Assembly (NCBI GenBank): GCA_963682025.1
Contig: OY821518.1
Location: 32,382,032 to 32,446,031, forward strand
Source: Cordilura impudica
Lineage: Eukaryota; Arthropoda; Insecta; Diptera; Scathophagidae
Length of the DNA stretch: 64,000 nt
Direction: 5' to 3'
Position 1 is the stretch's first letter. Each line of letters opens with the position of its first letter. Below are positions 54,289 to 64,000 of the stretch, piece by piece. The translations under genes and the position numbers were made by a program. The notes beneath the pieces were generated by a model. It had not been told where the DNA came from. It searched no databases and worked only from the letters and a program-made list of their open reading frames with translations.

Positions 54289-56055
54289 AGGCAGAGGGTA
54301 TATATAGGTTTGTAATTCCGTTTGTAACGCATCGAAATAAATTCCGAAGACCCCAAAACCATATATTTTCTTGATCATTATAACAAGGGAAGTTGATTTA
54401 GCGATGACCGTCTGTCCGTCTGTCTGTGGAAATTACGATTACGCCGTCAATATCTAAGCTAGACCTTTCGTGTTTATATAAAATCGTTTATTAACAGGAG
54501 TTGCTATTTAAAATCGTCAAAATCGGTTAAAGGGGTCACGAGATATGAATGAATCTTTGAAAAAACTCTTGAAAAACTAAACTTTTTCAGTGTGTTTGGT
54601 GTTGTTCTTACGATATGTTTATGTTGTAATTCTTCTTATGTTTGTTGTTTTTCTTACGATATGTTGTATATGTTGTAATTCTTCTTATTGTTGAAGTTAT
54701 TGCAGTTGTGTTGTGAATTAATACTGCACGTGTCAAATTGGCCTAAGCAAGTATTACCACACATATTAAAAATTAAAAATTAAAAATTAAAAATTAAAAA
54801 TTAAAAATTAAAAATTAAAAGTTAAAAATTAAAAATTAAAAATTAAAAATTAAAAATTAAAAATTAAAAATTAAAAATTAAAAATTAAAAATTAAAAATT
54901 AAAAATTAAAAATTAAAAATTAAAAATTAATAATTATTAATAATTAAAAGTTAAAAATTAAAAACCAAAAATTAAAAATCAACAATTAAAAATTAAAAAT
55001 CAAAAATTAAAAATCAAAAATTAAAAATTAAAAATTAAAAATTAATAATTAATAATTAATAATTAAAAATTAAAAATTAAAAATTAAAAACCAAAAATTA
55101 AAAATCAACAATTAAAAATTAAAAATTAAAAATTAAAAATTAAAAATTAAAAATCAAAAATTAAAAATCAAAAATTAAAAATTAAAAATTAAAAATTAAA
55201 AATTAAAAATTAAAAATTAAAAATTAAAAATTAAAAATTAAAAATTAAAAATTAAAAATTAAAAATTAAAAATTAAAAATTAAAAATTAAAAATTAAAAA
55301 TTAAAAATTAAAAATTAAAAATTAAAAATTAAAAATTAAAAATTAAAAATTAAAAATTAAAAATTAAAAATTAAAAATTAAAAATTAAAAATTAAAAATT
55401 AAAAATTAAAAATTAAAAATTAAAAATTAATAATAATTAATAATTAAAAATTAAAAATTAAAAACCAAAAATTAAAAATCAACAATTAAAAATTAAAAAT
55501 TAAAAATTAAAAATTAAAAATCAAAAATTAAAAATCAAAAATCAAAAATTAAAAATTAAAAATTAAAAATTAAAAATTAAAAATTAAAAATTAAAAATTA
55601 AAAATTAAAAATTAAAAATTAAAAATTAAAAATTAATAATTAAAAATTAAAAACCAAAAATTAAAAATCAACAATTAAAAATTAAAAATTAAAAATTTAA
55701 AATTTAAAATTTAAAATTAAAAATTAAAAATTAAAAATTAAAAATTAAAAATTAAAAATTAAAAATTAAAACTTAAAACTTAAAACTTAAAAATTAAAAA
55801 TTAAAAATTAAAAATTAAAAATTAAAAATTAAAAATTAAAAATTAAAAATTAAAAATTAAAAATTAAAAATTAAAAATTAAAAATTAAAAATTAAAAATT
55901 AAAAATTAAAAATTAAAAATTAAAAATTAAAAATTAAAAATTAAAAATTAAAAATTAAAAATTAAAAATTAAAAATTAAAAATTAAAAATTAAAAATTAA
56001 AAATTAAAAACTAAAAATTAAAAATATAAACTGAGAATTAAAAATTACAAATTAA
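54289..56055 (+). mobile_element. E-family Helentron-like element with large heptamer array
   Basis: The unique part (54289-54770) matches 16290-16690 on the opposite strand, including GGCAGAGGGTATATA, TTGTAATTCCGTTTGTAACG, GGAAGTTGATTTA, ACGCCGTCAATAT, TGCACGTGTCA and GGCCTAAGCAAG. The first 25 bp of the 5' end are missing. The heptamer array starts exactly where the arrays in the other copies do. No 3' hairpin was found after the array. Confidence 0.6.
54770..56055. repeat. (AAAAATT)n heptamer array, about 1.3 kb
   Basis: Same heptamer as 4480-4934 and 29430-30440, on the other strand. It has higher-order organisation: a block with AATAATT, AAAAACC, AAAAATC and AACAATT variants recurs near 54925, 55045, 55430 and 55630. 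Confidence 0.93.
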
Positions 56056-56454
56056 AAATTGTAGTTTCATTCTTTAGTTTCTTACCTGTTTTTATTATTT
56101 TTGTTTTTTTTATTTAATAAAATTATTTTAAAATTTCCTTTTTTTAATATTAATAATTTGTAGCCAAGAATCTCAAAACAAGCTTATAGGGATCAAACTT
56201 TGGGTATTATTACGATGCCGGCTGCGTTAAATAATGAATTTTATTGGTACTTAGGGGTTTTCTACTCTAGTAAAAGAAAAATAATGAAATTTTTCAATTA
56301 GTAATTAATTCTTTTTAAGCATCATTGTTTTTTATAATAAAAAGTGGCCAACAAGAAAACCAATTAACTTTAAATTTAATTGGTATTCGGATTTAATGTT
56401 TCAGTATCGGCAACAGTTTCAAAGTGGTAGCCGTACCCAATCTTGTTTTTTTTT
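56056..56454. other. Intronic DNA, nothing recognised
   Basis: AT-rich, no supported feature. Confidence 0.5.
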
Positions 56455-56575
56455 TAGATAGTTTTTTACGAAAAGATGAAGTTTTAAGAAAATGTACTTT
56501 TTTAAGAAATGATACCGATTTAAGAAAAGGTACTTTTTTAAGAAAAAGTATATTTTTAAGAAAAGTGGTGGAATC
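56455..56575. repeat. AAGGTACTTTTTT minisatellite
   Basis: Six or seven degenerate units (TTTAAGAAAAGGTACTTTTT). Open frames across it are artefacts. Confidence 0.65.
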
Positions 56576-56699
56576 ATACAAAATTTCACATTTTTATATT
56601 CGTTTGGTAAGAAGATACAAGAGGTACTATTTCCACCTTATTTTGAATATGCTCAGAAGAAAGCAAATACAGAGAAATTGGCTGATATGATAAAATAAC

Positions 56700-57025
56700 A
56701 ATAGAGTATGTTCTGCACTTCTTCCATCAAATTTAAAGCTCGGGTGCAGCTTGTGCACTTTCGATGCCAAAATATACGAATTGATGTTCAAACTGTTGCC
56801 GCATCCACCTTATTCTCCAGACTTGGCTTCTAGTGAGTTGTCCTGTTCCGAAATTTAAAGAAATTGATCGGTGAAAAATATTCGAGTCGAATGAAGAGGT
56901 CATCTCTACAACAGAAGTGTATTTTGAATACATCTCGAAATTTTAATTTGCGGAGGGCTCAAAAAGTTTGAGAATCGGTGAATGAAGTAAAAAAGGAGAC
57001 TATGTTGAAAAATAGCTCCCAGTAA
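56700..57025 (+). pseudogene. mariner transposase C-terminal fragment
   Basis: Reads KLLPHPPYSPDLASS (the region of the last catalytic Asp of mariner DD34D, normally PPYSPDLAPSD; here the Asp after SS is displaced by a frameshift), then LIGEKYSSNEEVISTTEVYF. Only the C-terminal third remains. Confidence 0.8.
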
Positions 57026-57326
57026 GTACTATGAACGCAAGTATTTCAAAATGCAGCATAAATCATAATTTTTTATAGATATTTTCGAACCACTTTGTTC
57101 CGTTAAAATTTATTCGCATTTTATAATATAATTTTTTATTTTCGATAAAATCGATATTTATGTGTAAATAGTCTAAACAAAAAGTGAAACATCTAATTAG
57201 ACTTAGCATTTTCCAAGAACTCCAAATATAAAAACTATGGGTTCCCTGATATCGGCGTATTTTTTTAAGATTCATACTACATTCTCAGAAATTAATGTTT
57301 TAATGTTTTTGTTGTTTTATTTTCAG

Positions 57327-57816
57327 ATATCCCTCTCAAGTTTTCGTTGGCGATACATTCTGCTATTTTGCTGGCATGACTTTTGCTGTTGTTGGCATCG
57401 TTGGACATTTCAGCAAAACCTTAATACTTTTTTTCCTACCACAAATTATTAATTTCCTCTACTCAACACCACAATTATTTAAATTTGTACCATGTCCCAG
57501 ACATCGCCTACCAAAATACGATCCACAAACCGATCTTTTACACATAAGTACTACGGAATTCCATAAAGATAAACTTAATACTCTCGGAAGGATAATGGTG
57601 ACTGCTTTGAAATCCCTTAAATTAATATCGTGGCAGGAAATGCCTGATGGTCGAGTAATCACGAATAACTTTACATTGATAAATTTTGTATTGGTCGTTT
57701 TTGGGCCCGTTCACGAAAAAGTGGTGACACAATTGTTAATGGGCCTACAAGTGTTTTGTACAGTGTTAGCATTTGTGATACGTTATCCTATGGCTAGTTT
57801 TTTCTATGATACGTAG
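57327..57816 (+). CDS. Alg7: Alg7 (DPAGT1) exon 4, last exon
   Basis: Follows the acceptor TTTTATTTTCAG and continues the phase of exon 3. It encodes YPSQVFVGDTFCYFAGMTFA (the VGDT loop with a conserved Asp), VGIVGHFSKTLILFFLPQ, FVPCPRHRLPKYDP (the Arg/His-rich substrate loop), a variable lumenal-type stretch, NNFTLINFVLVVFGPVHEKV and a final membrane span ending RYPMASFFYDT. It contributes 163 residues. A polyadenylation signal AATAAA lies at 57930-57935, 114 nt after the stop. It matches human DPAGT1 almost motif for motif. Confidence 0.95.
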
Positions 57817-58394
57817 TATCACAACTGAAAGAAAACCATTTTGAATGTATAACCGGCTCTTAAACCAAAAAAAGTTAACTTTAAATGTAAGTTATAAAAG
57901 TATTGATATTTATTTAGAAAACAAAGACTAATAAATTAGTTTCGATGTAATTTTTTCTTTTTAACTAAATATCTTAATGTGATTTCTTTGAGATTTATTT
58001 GAATTAGGTATATTTTTTTTTTATCTGGAAATGATTTAAGTCTTAAATAACTGATTGGGATTTTATCTTGTACTATATGGTCTAGTAAAGAATTGGAATC
58101 ATATAATCAGAGTGATTGTTGTATAATGAATGACGAAACATGCATCTATGTTGACTTTTTCCAGTTTCCAGAACGGGAGTTTTATGAAGATAAGACTAAA
58201 TGTTGAGGAATAATTTATGGCACAGAAAAAAAAAATCATGTGAGTCCGATCACAGGGGAGATGTGTAAACATCTAGTAATTAAAGATTTTTTATAGCACT
58301 TTCTTAAAATCAAACAGAAATCGTATCACTTATAGCAATCAACTGCAGGGGCTCTGTTAATATAAAAATATTTATTATTATTTATTATTTTAAC
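57817..58394 (+). other. Alg7 3' UTR and downstream DNA
   Basis: Contains AATAAA at 57930-57935. No further gene seen. Confidence 0.6.
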
Positions 58395-59505
58395 CGGTTA
58401 ATTTTTAATTTTTCGTTTTTTATTTTTAATTTTTCGTTTTTAATTTTTCATTTTTAATTTTCATTTTTTATTTTTCATTTTTTATTTTTCATTTTTTATT
58501 TTTCATTTTTAATTTTTTTCCTAATTTTTCATTTTCCAATTTTTATTCTTCTTTTTTCATTTTTAATTTTTTATTTTTAATTTTTTATTTTTCAATTTTC
58601 ATTTTTTATTTTTCATTTTTTATATTAAATTTTTTATTTTTTATTTTTCATTATACATTTTTAATTTTAGTTTTTCATTTTTCATTTCTTATTTTTCATA
58701 TTTCATTTTTTATTATTCGTTTTTTATTTTTAATTTTTATTTTTTTTTTTAATTTTTTATTTTTCATTTTTTATTTTTCATTTTTAATTTTTTTTCATTA
58801 TTCATTTTTTATTTTTCATTTTCATTTTTCATTTTTTACATTTCATTTTTCATTTTTATTTTATTTTTCATTTTTTATATTTAATTTTTAATTTTTTATT
58901 TTTCATTTTTAATTTTTTATTTTTCATTTTTTATATTTAATTTTTAATTTTTTATTTTTCATTTTTCATTTTTTATTTTTCTTATTCATTTTTAATTTTA
59001 GTTTTTCATTTCTTATTTTTCATATTTCATTTTTTTATTTTTCATTTTTATTTTTAATTTTTAGTTTTAATTTTTTATTAGTTTTATATTTTTTATTTTT
59101 CATTTTTCCTTTTTATTTTTTTACAATTTTTTATTTTTCATTTTTTTTTTCATTTTTAATTTTTTTTTTCATTTTTCATTTTTTATTTTTCCTTTTTTAC
59201 ATTTCATTTTTCATTTTTAATTTATTTTTCATTTTTTATTTTTCATTTTTCATTATTCATTTTTAATTTTTCGTTTTTAATTTTTTATTTTTCATTTTTT
59301 ATTTTTCATGTTTCATTTTTTATATTTAATTTTTTATTTTTCATTTTTCATTTTTAGTTTTTCATTTTTAATTTTTCATTTTTTATTTTTCATTCTAAAT
59401 TTTTCGTTTTTCATTTTTAATTTTTAATTTTTTTTTAATTTTTCATCTTTCATTTTTTATTTTTCATTTTTTTTTTTTCATTTTTTATTTTTCATTTTTA
59501 ATTTT
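58395..59505. repeat. Degenerate (TTTTTCA/TTTTTTA)n low-complexity array
   Basis: About 1.1 kb of seven-base-like units CATTTTT, TATTTTT and AATTTTT with many slips to longer T runs, less regular than the other arrays. No E-family ends were found at its borders. Confidence 0.9.
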
Positions 59506-59567
59506 CAAACAGGTTATCATAATATCATAATTTTTTAACCAATACAATCACATTTTGTCTTACGACT

Positions 59568-59606
59568 CACATGTTACGCTCACATGTTACGCTTACATGT
59601 TATGCT
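59568..59606 (+). repeat. Three tandem CACATGTTACGCT units
   Basis: 13-bp units at 59568, 59581 and 59594, the last with two changes. Confidence 0.85.
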
Positions 59607-60099
59607 GTTTTTGAAATTTACCCCCCTGCGAATACAGATGTTTACACTTCAAAAACAAAATTTTAAGCATAGCAAGCAAATTGTTCTTGCGGTAAAAGAA
59701 GTACGTACTTTATAATTAACAACTGGTTCGAATAACACAGATTTAATTATTTATATGTTTCCATGAGAGTCTGTTCTATGTACCGAGATGACTCGAATCG
59801 CCAAGGACACCGACCAAGGTCAAGAAAACTACAAGAAAAACACCTATTAATATTATCGCACAGTGATTGGAGAAAGGTTTTACTAGTCATTGGACTGATC
59901 TTGTCATAGAGTGGTGCCAACAGAATGTTGTCGTATTGTTGCCATGAGAAACGAATCTGCCTAACTGACCTCAGACCAAAAAAAATTCAAATTTTTAACG
60001 TTTACAGCAAAACGGTCAATTAAGACACAATAATTAATGTAAGAGATTTATAGTCGCTCTAGGCCTTTTCGAGAAAGGCTCTTAGGCCCAACCGTACTG
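59607..60099. other. Intergenic DNA, nothing recognised
   Basis: No supported coding or repeat feature. Confidence 0.45.
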
Positions 60100-60790
60100 G
60101 GTGTGGTAGTTAATTGACAAAAAAAATAATAAAACATATAAGTGGGATTGAAATGTATGCCTCTTTGATGGTTCGATCGAGGCCATATTTCGAGAGATCT
60201 TATATGTTCCAAAACATACGCAAAATAAATTTATTACAAAATATAGTATTTAGTAAAATATGGAGGCCAGTTTATTTGGAGAATAAGTTTGGTCTTACAC
60301 TCTTTAAACCCTATACCAGTCAGGGTATAATGACTTTGTGCTGATGCCTGCAACTACCAGAAATATCTGACCTAGCCGCACCTTTATTATACCGAATCAC
60401 TTTCTGAGTTGATTTAGCTATATCCGTCCGTCCGTCGGTCTGTCTGTTTGTGTCTTTATGTAAACCTTGTAATCAAACTACAGCTCGAAAATATCAACAT
60501 ATTTTGATGAAATTTTATATATAGGCATTTGTCGGCAAAGTACGATCGCCATTGAAGTTGGTGAATATCGCTCTATGTTCGGACCTTTCCCTCATACAAA
60601 TGACTATGAAATCGACTTAAATTGCCTTAAGATCCTTATAATCATATAGATCTCGGTCAAATTTGTGTTTGTGTATTTCTTACACCCATTAATTAGTAGT
60701 CCCAAAATAAACCCTATAAGACCATTTCGTATAAAGCTGCTTCCCGATGTTCACTAAAATCTATCAAAATACAAAAAATATTGCGTAGAT
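60100..60790 (-). repeat. Dispersed fly repeat (family with 3690-4330)
   Basis: Matches 3690-4330 in reverse: TCACTTTCTGAGTTGA, a CCGTCCGTCGGTCTGTC run, TATTTTGATGAAATTT and AGATCTCGGTCAAAT. Non-coding. Confidence 0.55.
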
Positions 60791-61045
60791 TTTTCTCAAA
60801 TTTGTTTTATATACAGTAGCTTGTAAAAGTATCAGTACACCAGAAATTAAAACTGTTATACTAAGAAACAAATAAGAAAAAATTAACTAAGCTGAATTTT
60901 TTTTCTAATGACTTATAAATTTATGTATTAGATTTATTGCCTTTAACAAATTTTATGCTGAGATAAGTGAATTCATCCCTAGGGGCCATATTTTACTACG
61001 CACCACTCGCTCATCTAGTAGATCTCATCGATTTGCAGTTTATTG

Positions 61046-61180
61046 TTCAGTGGATCGCACAACGCATTGCCGCGAAAATTCCTTTATTAGCCGCACAAGC
61101 TGTATGTGGAATAAACTTCCCGCTGAGGTCTTTCCGGTCACTTACAATTTAGATAAATTTAAGTCAAATATCCACAAATC
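61046..61180 (+). pseudogene. LINE C-terminal fragment, out of order
   Basis: Aligns with 62010-62140 of the LINE just downstream (CGCACAACGCATT, TGTATGTGGAATAAACT, AAGTCAAATATCCACAAA), so a C-terminal piece precedes the RT piece. It suggests two overlapping insertions or a rearrangement. Confidence 0.7.
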
Positions 61181-61199
61181 CGATTTATATCGAGTTTTC

Positions 61200-62240
61200 T
61201 CAGAGACCGAATAAGACGTGTTGTTATTGATGGGGTTTTATCTAATAAGTTTCAGCTTAATTCTGGGGTACCCCAAGGTTCCGTTCTTTCTCCTTCTCTT
61301 TTCCTTATCTTTCTGAACGACCTTCTTGGTCAAAGTTTTAATTCTATATACTCTTTCGACATGACAGCAACATTTGTCATTCATTTTCCTTTAATTGTAG
61401 GCCAAGCCACTTTGAGTTTGAGGGCAAAAGGCAGACAATGAATGACACACAATCTCCGAGTGGGGTAAAGCGAATAGGGTTGATTTTAATGCGCTGAAGA
61501 CTTAATGTTGTATGTTGAACCATAGGGCCATGGAATCAACAATGTCATCTGTATATACGGGTGGTATAGGTATTGAGGGATCGGATACTCTTCATGTTCT
61601 AGGCATGAGAATTCACTGTGATGTTCGTTGGAACGAGCATGTTTTTCAAGTGTCGAAGGAAGCATTCAAGTGTCTTGGTTTTCTAAAACGGTGTAAAAAT
61701 TACTTCACTCCTTCTGATCTCCTTAAAATCTATACCACTTACATCCTACCGAAAATGGAATTCAACTCCAATATATGGGCAAGAGCTTGAAAGTCCATTT
61801 TGGAGCTACTTGACCGTGTGCAAAGGAGGGCGTTGGCGCTCATCAATGACAGTAGGGTATCCAACTCTATTGATTCATTGGAACATCGTCGGAATGTGGG
61901 TTGTGTAGCAGTGTTCTATAGATATTACCATGGGGAATGTTCTTCTGAGATTAGCGAACGTATTCCAAGTGCCCGAGTTTCGGTTCGCTCTACCCGCTAT
62001 GCTCCAGTTGACCGCACAACGCATTACAGAGAGAATTCGTTTATCAGTCGAACTAGCCGTATGTGGAATAAACTCCCCGCAGAGGTCTTTCCTGACAGTT
62101 ATAATCTAATAAAATTTAAGTCAAATATCCACAAACACTACTCCCTCCCTCCTCCTTCCCATAACCTATTTTCCTGAAATCAACACAATGCACTGCATTT
62201 GTAGGGGGCATCCCCTGAGTGTTGGTTAATTTAAAAAAAA
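61200..62240 (+). pseudogene. Non-LTR retrotransposon (RT 3' half and tail), SINE partner
   Basis: The first frame gives LNSGVPQGSVLSPSLFLIFL (RT motif), then a spoiled catalytic box (YSFDMTA in place of a YxFADD-type motif). The frames 61512-61790 and 61800-62177 give LHVLGMRIHCDVRWNEHV, LGFLKRCKNYFTPSDLLKIY, a stop at about 61788, then LLDRVQRRALALINDS, RTSRMWNKLPAEVFPD and KFKSNIHKHYSLPPPSHNLF. The 3' UTR includes TGAAATCAACACAATGCACT and CATCCCCTGAGTGTTGGTTAA before an A run. Jockey-superfamily; clade not resolved. The tail is shared with the SINE at 3273-3514. Confidence 0.85.
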
Positions 62241-62244
62241 AAAA

Positions 62245-62625
62245 CTTTAAAGTATCCTCCTTACTTATTTTACTCCACTCATCTAAAATTACGTTTTTTG
62301 ACATTTCATGGTTTTGATTTTAATTGATTTGTAGTATTGTGGACCAACCACTGGTTGACATTTTGCACTGTATGTATTGGATCATTAACCTGTTGGAGCC
62401 AAAAATCTTCTCCAAGACCCCGTTGTTGTGCATTTTTTTTACATTTTATTTTAAAATGTATGTATCCAATTTGATCCATTATAGATTCAATAATTTTCTA
62501 TCAGTTTGAAGGAGTGCCTATGATCCGAGCTATTTCACGAAAGGCTTTACCCTCATTTCTAAGCTTTAAAATATTTTTTCTAGTCAGCAACGATTTCTTT
62601 GATTTTGGGACTCATCTCAAAATAT
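62245..62625 (-). pseudogene. Tc1-like transposase, internally deleted
   Basis: From the right, the minus strand reads MSPKIKEIVAD, then LRNEGKAFREIARIIGT-like sequence with frameshifts (the N-terminal helix-turn-helix). After a deletion come NDPIHTVQNVNQWLVHNT (the NDPKHT region near the second catalytic Asp) and NVILDEWSKISKEDTLKF (the C-terminus). The middle with the first Asp is missing. Confidence 0.75.
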
Positions 62626-62918
62626 AGTTTCCAAAAGAAATATAATTAAGTTTAATTAAATTTATTCACACAAGTTTGTCTTCTAATAAAATATAAAAGT
62701 GGTTGCATAATTCGTGGCGTTTTAAACAAAAAAATTTAAGTAGAAAAGTTCCGTATTTTTGTTTTTTTTTTTTAAAGAAGTTAAACTCCAATGATAAAAA
62801 GTTCGAAACTCTAAATATTTCATTAGAAGTTTTATTAATATTTAAAATTTTCATCTTCAAGTGTACGCATAATTTTTCTACCAAGTGTATATTTTTACGA
62901 AAAATAAGTGACTACTAA
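62626..62918. other. Intergenic DNA, nothing recognised
   Basis: AT-rich; small open frames on both strands lack recognisable content. Confidence 0.45.
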
Positions 62919-63412
62919 AGGTGCTATTACACGAAGTGTTTTTTACATATGTACTGTCACTTTTTTTATCCATATGAAATCCCTCATGTCTGTCAAAATT
63001 GTCTTTTACATACGATTCATAATTTTTGCTATCACACGTGTAAATGTAAACAAATGTAAAACAAACAAATGTAAATGTAAACAACAGCTGATTTAATTTG
63101 TGAATTTACAAAAATTTGTTGTTAAAAAAAATTTATATATTGTTTAATTGTTAATTAATACTAAACAATTTATTTTTTTTTTAATATTAATCTTTAAAAT
63201 TTACTCTGTTTTTCTTTCGCCACAAGCAGTGTTGTATTTTCATTTGTTTGTCATGCACAAATAGAACCTGTTCTAATTTAAAAATGTACCTGTGACTTTC
63301 CTCATGTATTGTACATAAACAATGTTTCATATGTATCACACGATGTGTACAACTTTTGTTGTGGGAAAATTTGACAGTACATATGTAAAAAACACATCAT
63401 GTAATAGCACCT
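62919..63412 (+). mobile_element. M-family MITE copy 5 (TAA target duplication)
   Basis: AGGTGCTATTACACGAAG start, TGTAATAGCACCT end, TAA at 62916-62918 and 63413-63415. 494 bp. Confidence 0.88.
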
Positions 63413-63670
63413 TAAATGAGATAATTGTTGCCAACAAATTCGTACCAATGTCGCTATTAGTTGGATCATAGAAAAGAGGTGCGCAAAATTGATTTGCCGT
63501 TATATTAGTGAGGAAGACAAAGCGCTGCACTGTCAAAAAAATTAGGCGATTTAAAAAGTTCTGTGCCATATTTTTCATAAAATCTGTTTCATCTGTTTCA
63601 TAAAAAAATTTCTGTTTCATATTTATTAGGCTCCATATTTTTATACTATCTTAAGAAATTTTTTGAAACA

Positions 63671-64000
63671 TCTATAATATTAATAGGCCAGGCGATTTTT
63701 TGTTAGTGATGTTTTGTTCTACAGTTTTATCCCGATTTTGACCAAACGTATATTATTTGAAAGGTATTTCTTTTTAGCTGTTCACCAGATTTACAATTTT
63801 TTTAATTTTTTCCTATATTTTGAGTAAATTGCATTTAAAGTTGCTATTACCACATACATTAAATTATACATATGCTATGTGTGTGTTTATTAAATTTGTT
63901 AATGTGTTTGTCAATGAGTTTGTTATCTTCATTCACAATAATAATAAACCAAAAAAGTGTTGGTTTGTGAATTGGCTAAGTTGAAAAATAAATTTGTCTA
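63671..64000 (+). mobile_element. Helitron, runs off the window
   Basis: TCTATAATATTAATAGGC start after A. Collinear with 24913-25255 until the window ends inside the element, before the expected hairpin and CTAGT. Confidence 0.8.

Larger units (their letters stand above)
24026..57326 (+). other. Giant Alg7 intron 3 with nested gene and transposons
   Basis: GTAAGT donor at 24026 and TTTTATTTTCAG acceptor ending at 57326; 33,301 bp. It contains a complete GT17 gene on the same strand and at least ten mobile-element insertions or remnants. Introns 1 and 2 are only 58 and 74 bp, so the enlargement is specific to this intron. Confidence 0.9.

Noticed and set aside
57063..57275. 70-codon minus-strand frame before Alg7 exon 4
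   Set aside because: AT-rich intronic frame with no domain; it overlaps the splice-acceptor region of Alg7.

Overview
The window looks like AT-rich nuclear DNA from a higher fly, most likely a calyptrate (blow fly, flesh fly or house fly relative). This rests on the insect Alg7 exons and on dispersed repeats of a kind I remember from calyptrate genomes; the species cannot be named from sequence alone. Few host genes are present. Most of the 64 kb is transposable elements, simple repeats and duplicated DNA.

Host genes. Alg7 (the ER enzyme that starts dolichol-linked N-glycan assembly) lies on the + strand as four exons at 23157-23302, 23361-23716, 23791-24025 and 57327-57816. Together they give a complete 408-residue protein. 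The last intron is 33.3 kb and holds a complete intronless GT17 gene (MGAT3-like Golgi N-glycan GlcNAc-transferase, 31628-33202) on the same strand. One gene starts N-glycan synthesis and the other probably edits the finished glycan. Two intact intronless minus-strand genes (2266-3198, 13161-14093) encode 310-residue paralogues with a PD-(D/E)XK nuclease signature and a QxxxY motif. Their biological role is unknown.

Layout. 1-2164: AT-rich DNA, a nested hairpin, a hammerhead-like motif and a Helitron end. 2165-11490 and 13075-23961: two diverged copies of a tandem segmental duplication. Each carries a nuclease gene, a Helentron-like element with heptamer repeats and a Tc1 remnant. Copy B runs into the real Alg7; copy A keeps only about 68 bp of Alg7 exon 3. 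Copy A also received a tRNA-derived SINE and a nest of TAA-flanked inverted-repeat elements, while copy B received a Foldback-like element whose subrepeats contain the start of its own ORF. 24026-57326: the Alg7 intron, with Helitrons, LINE and mariner remnants, a 1-kb (AATTTTT)n array, the GT17 gene, hammerhead-bearing direct repeats beside an unidentified broken gene, a LINE with a 9-bp minisatellite tail, and a gypsy-type LTR element. That LTR element sits in the 5' tip of a Helitron and is itself split by a Transib-type (RAG1-related) transposon. 57817-64000: Alg7 3' flank, another low-complexity array, a LINE that shares its 3' tail with the SINE, a Tc1 remnant, another TAA-flanked MITE and a Helitron running off the window.

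All identities come from reading the sequence and remembered family features; no searches were run. Percent identities are by eye.
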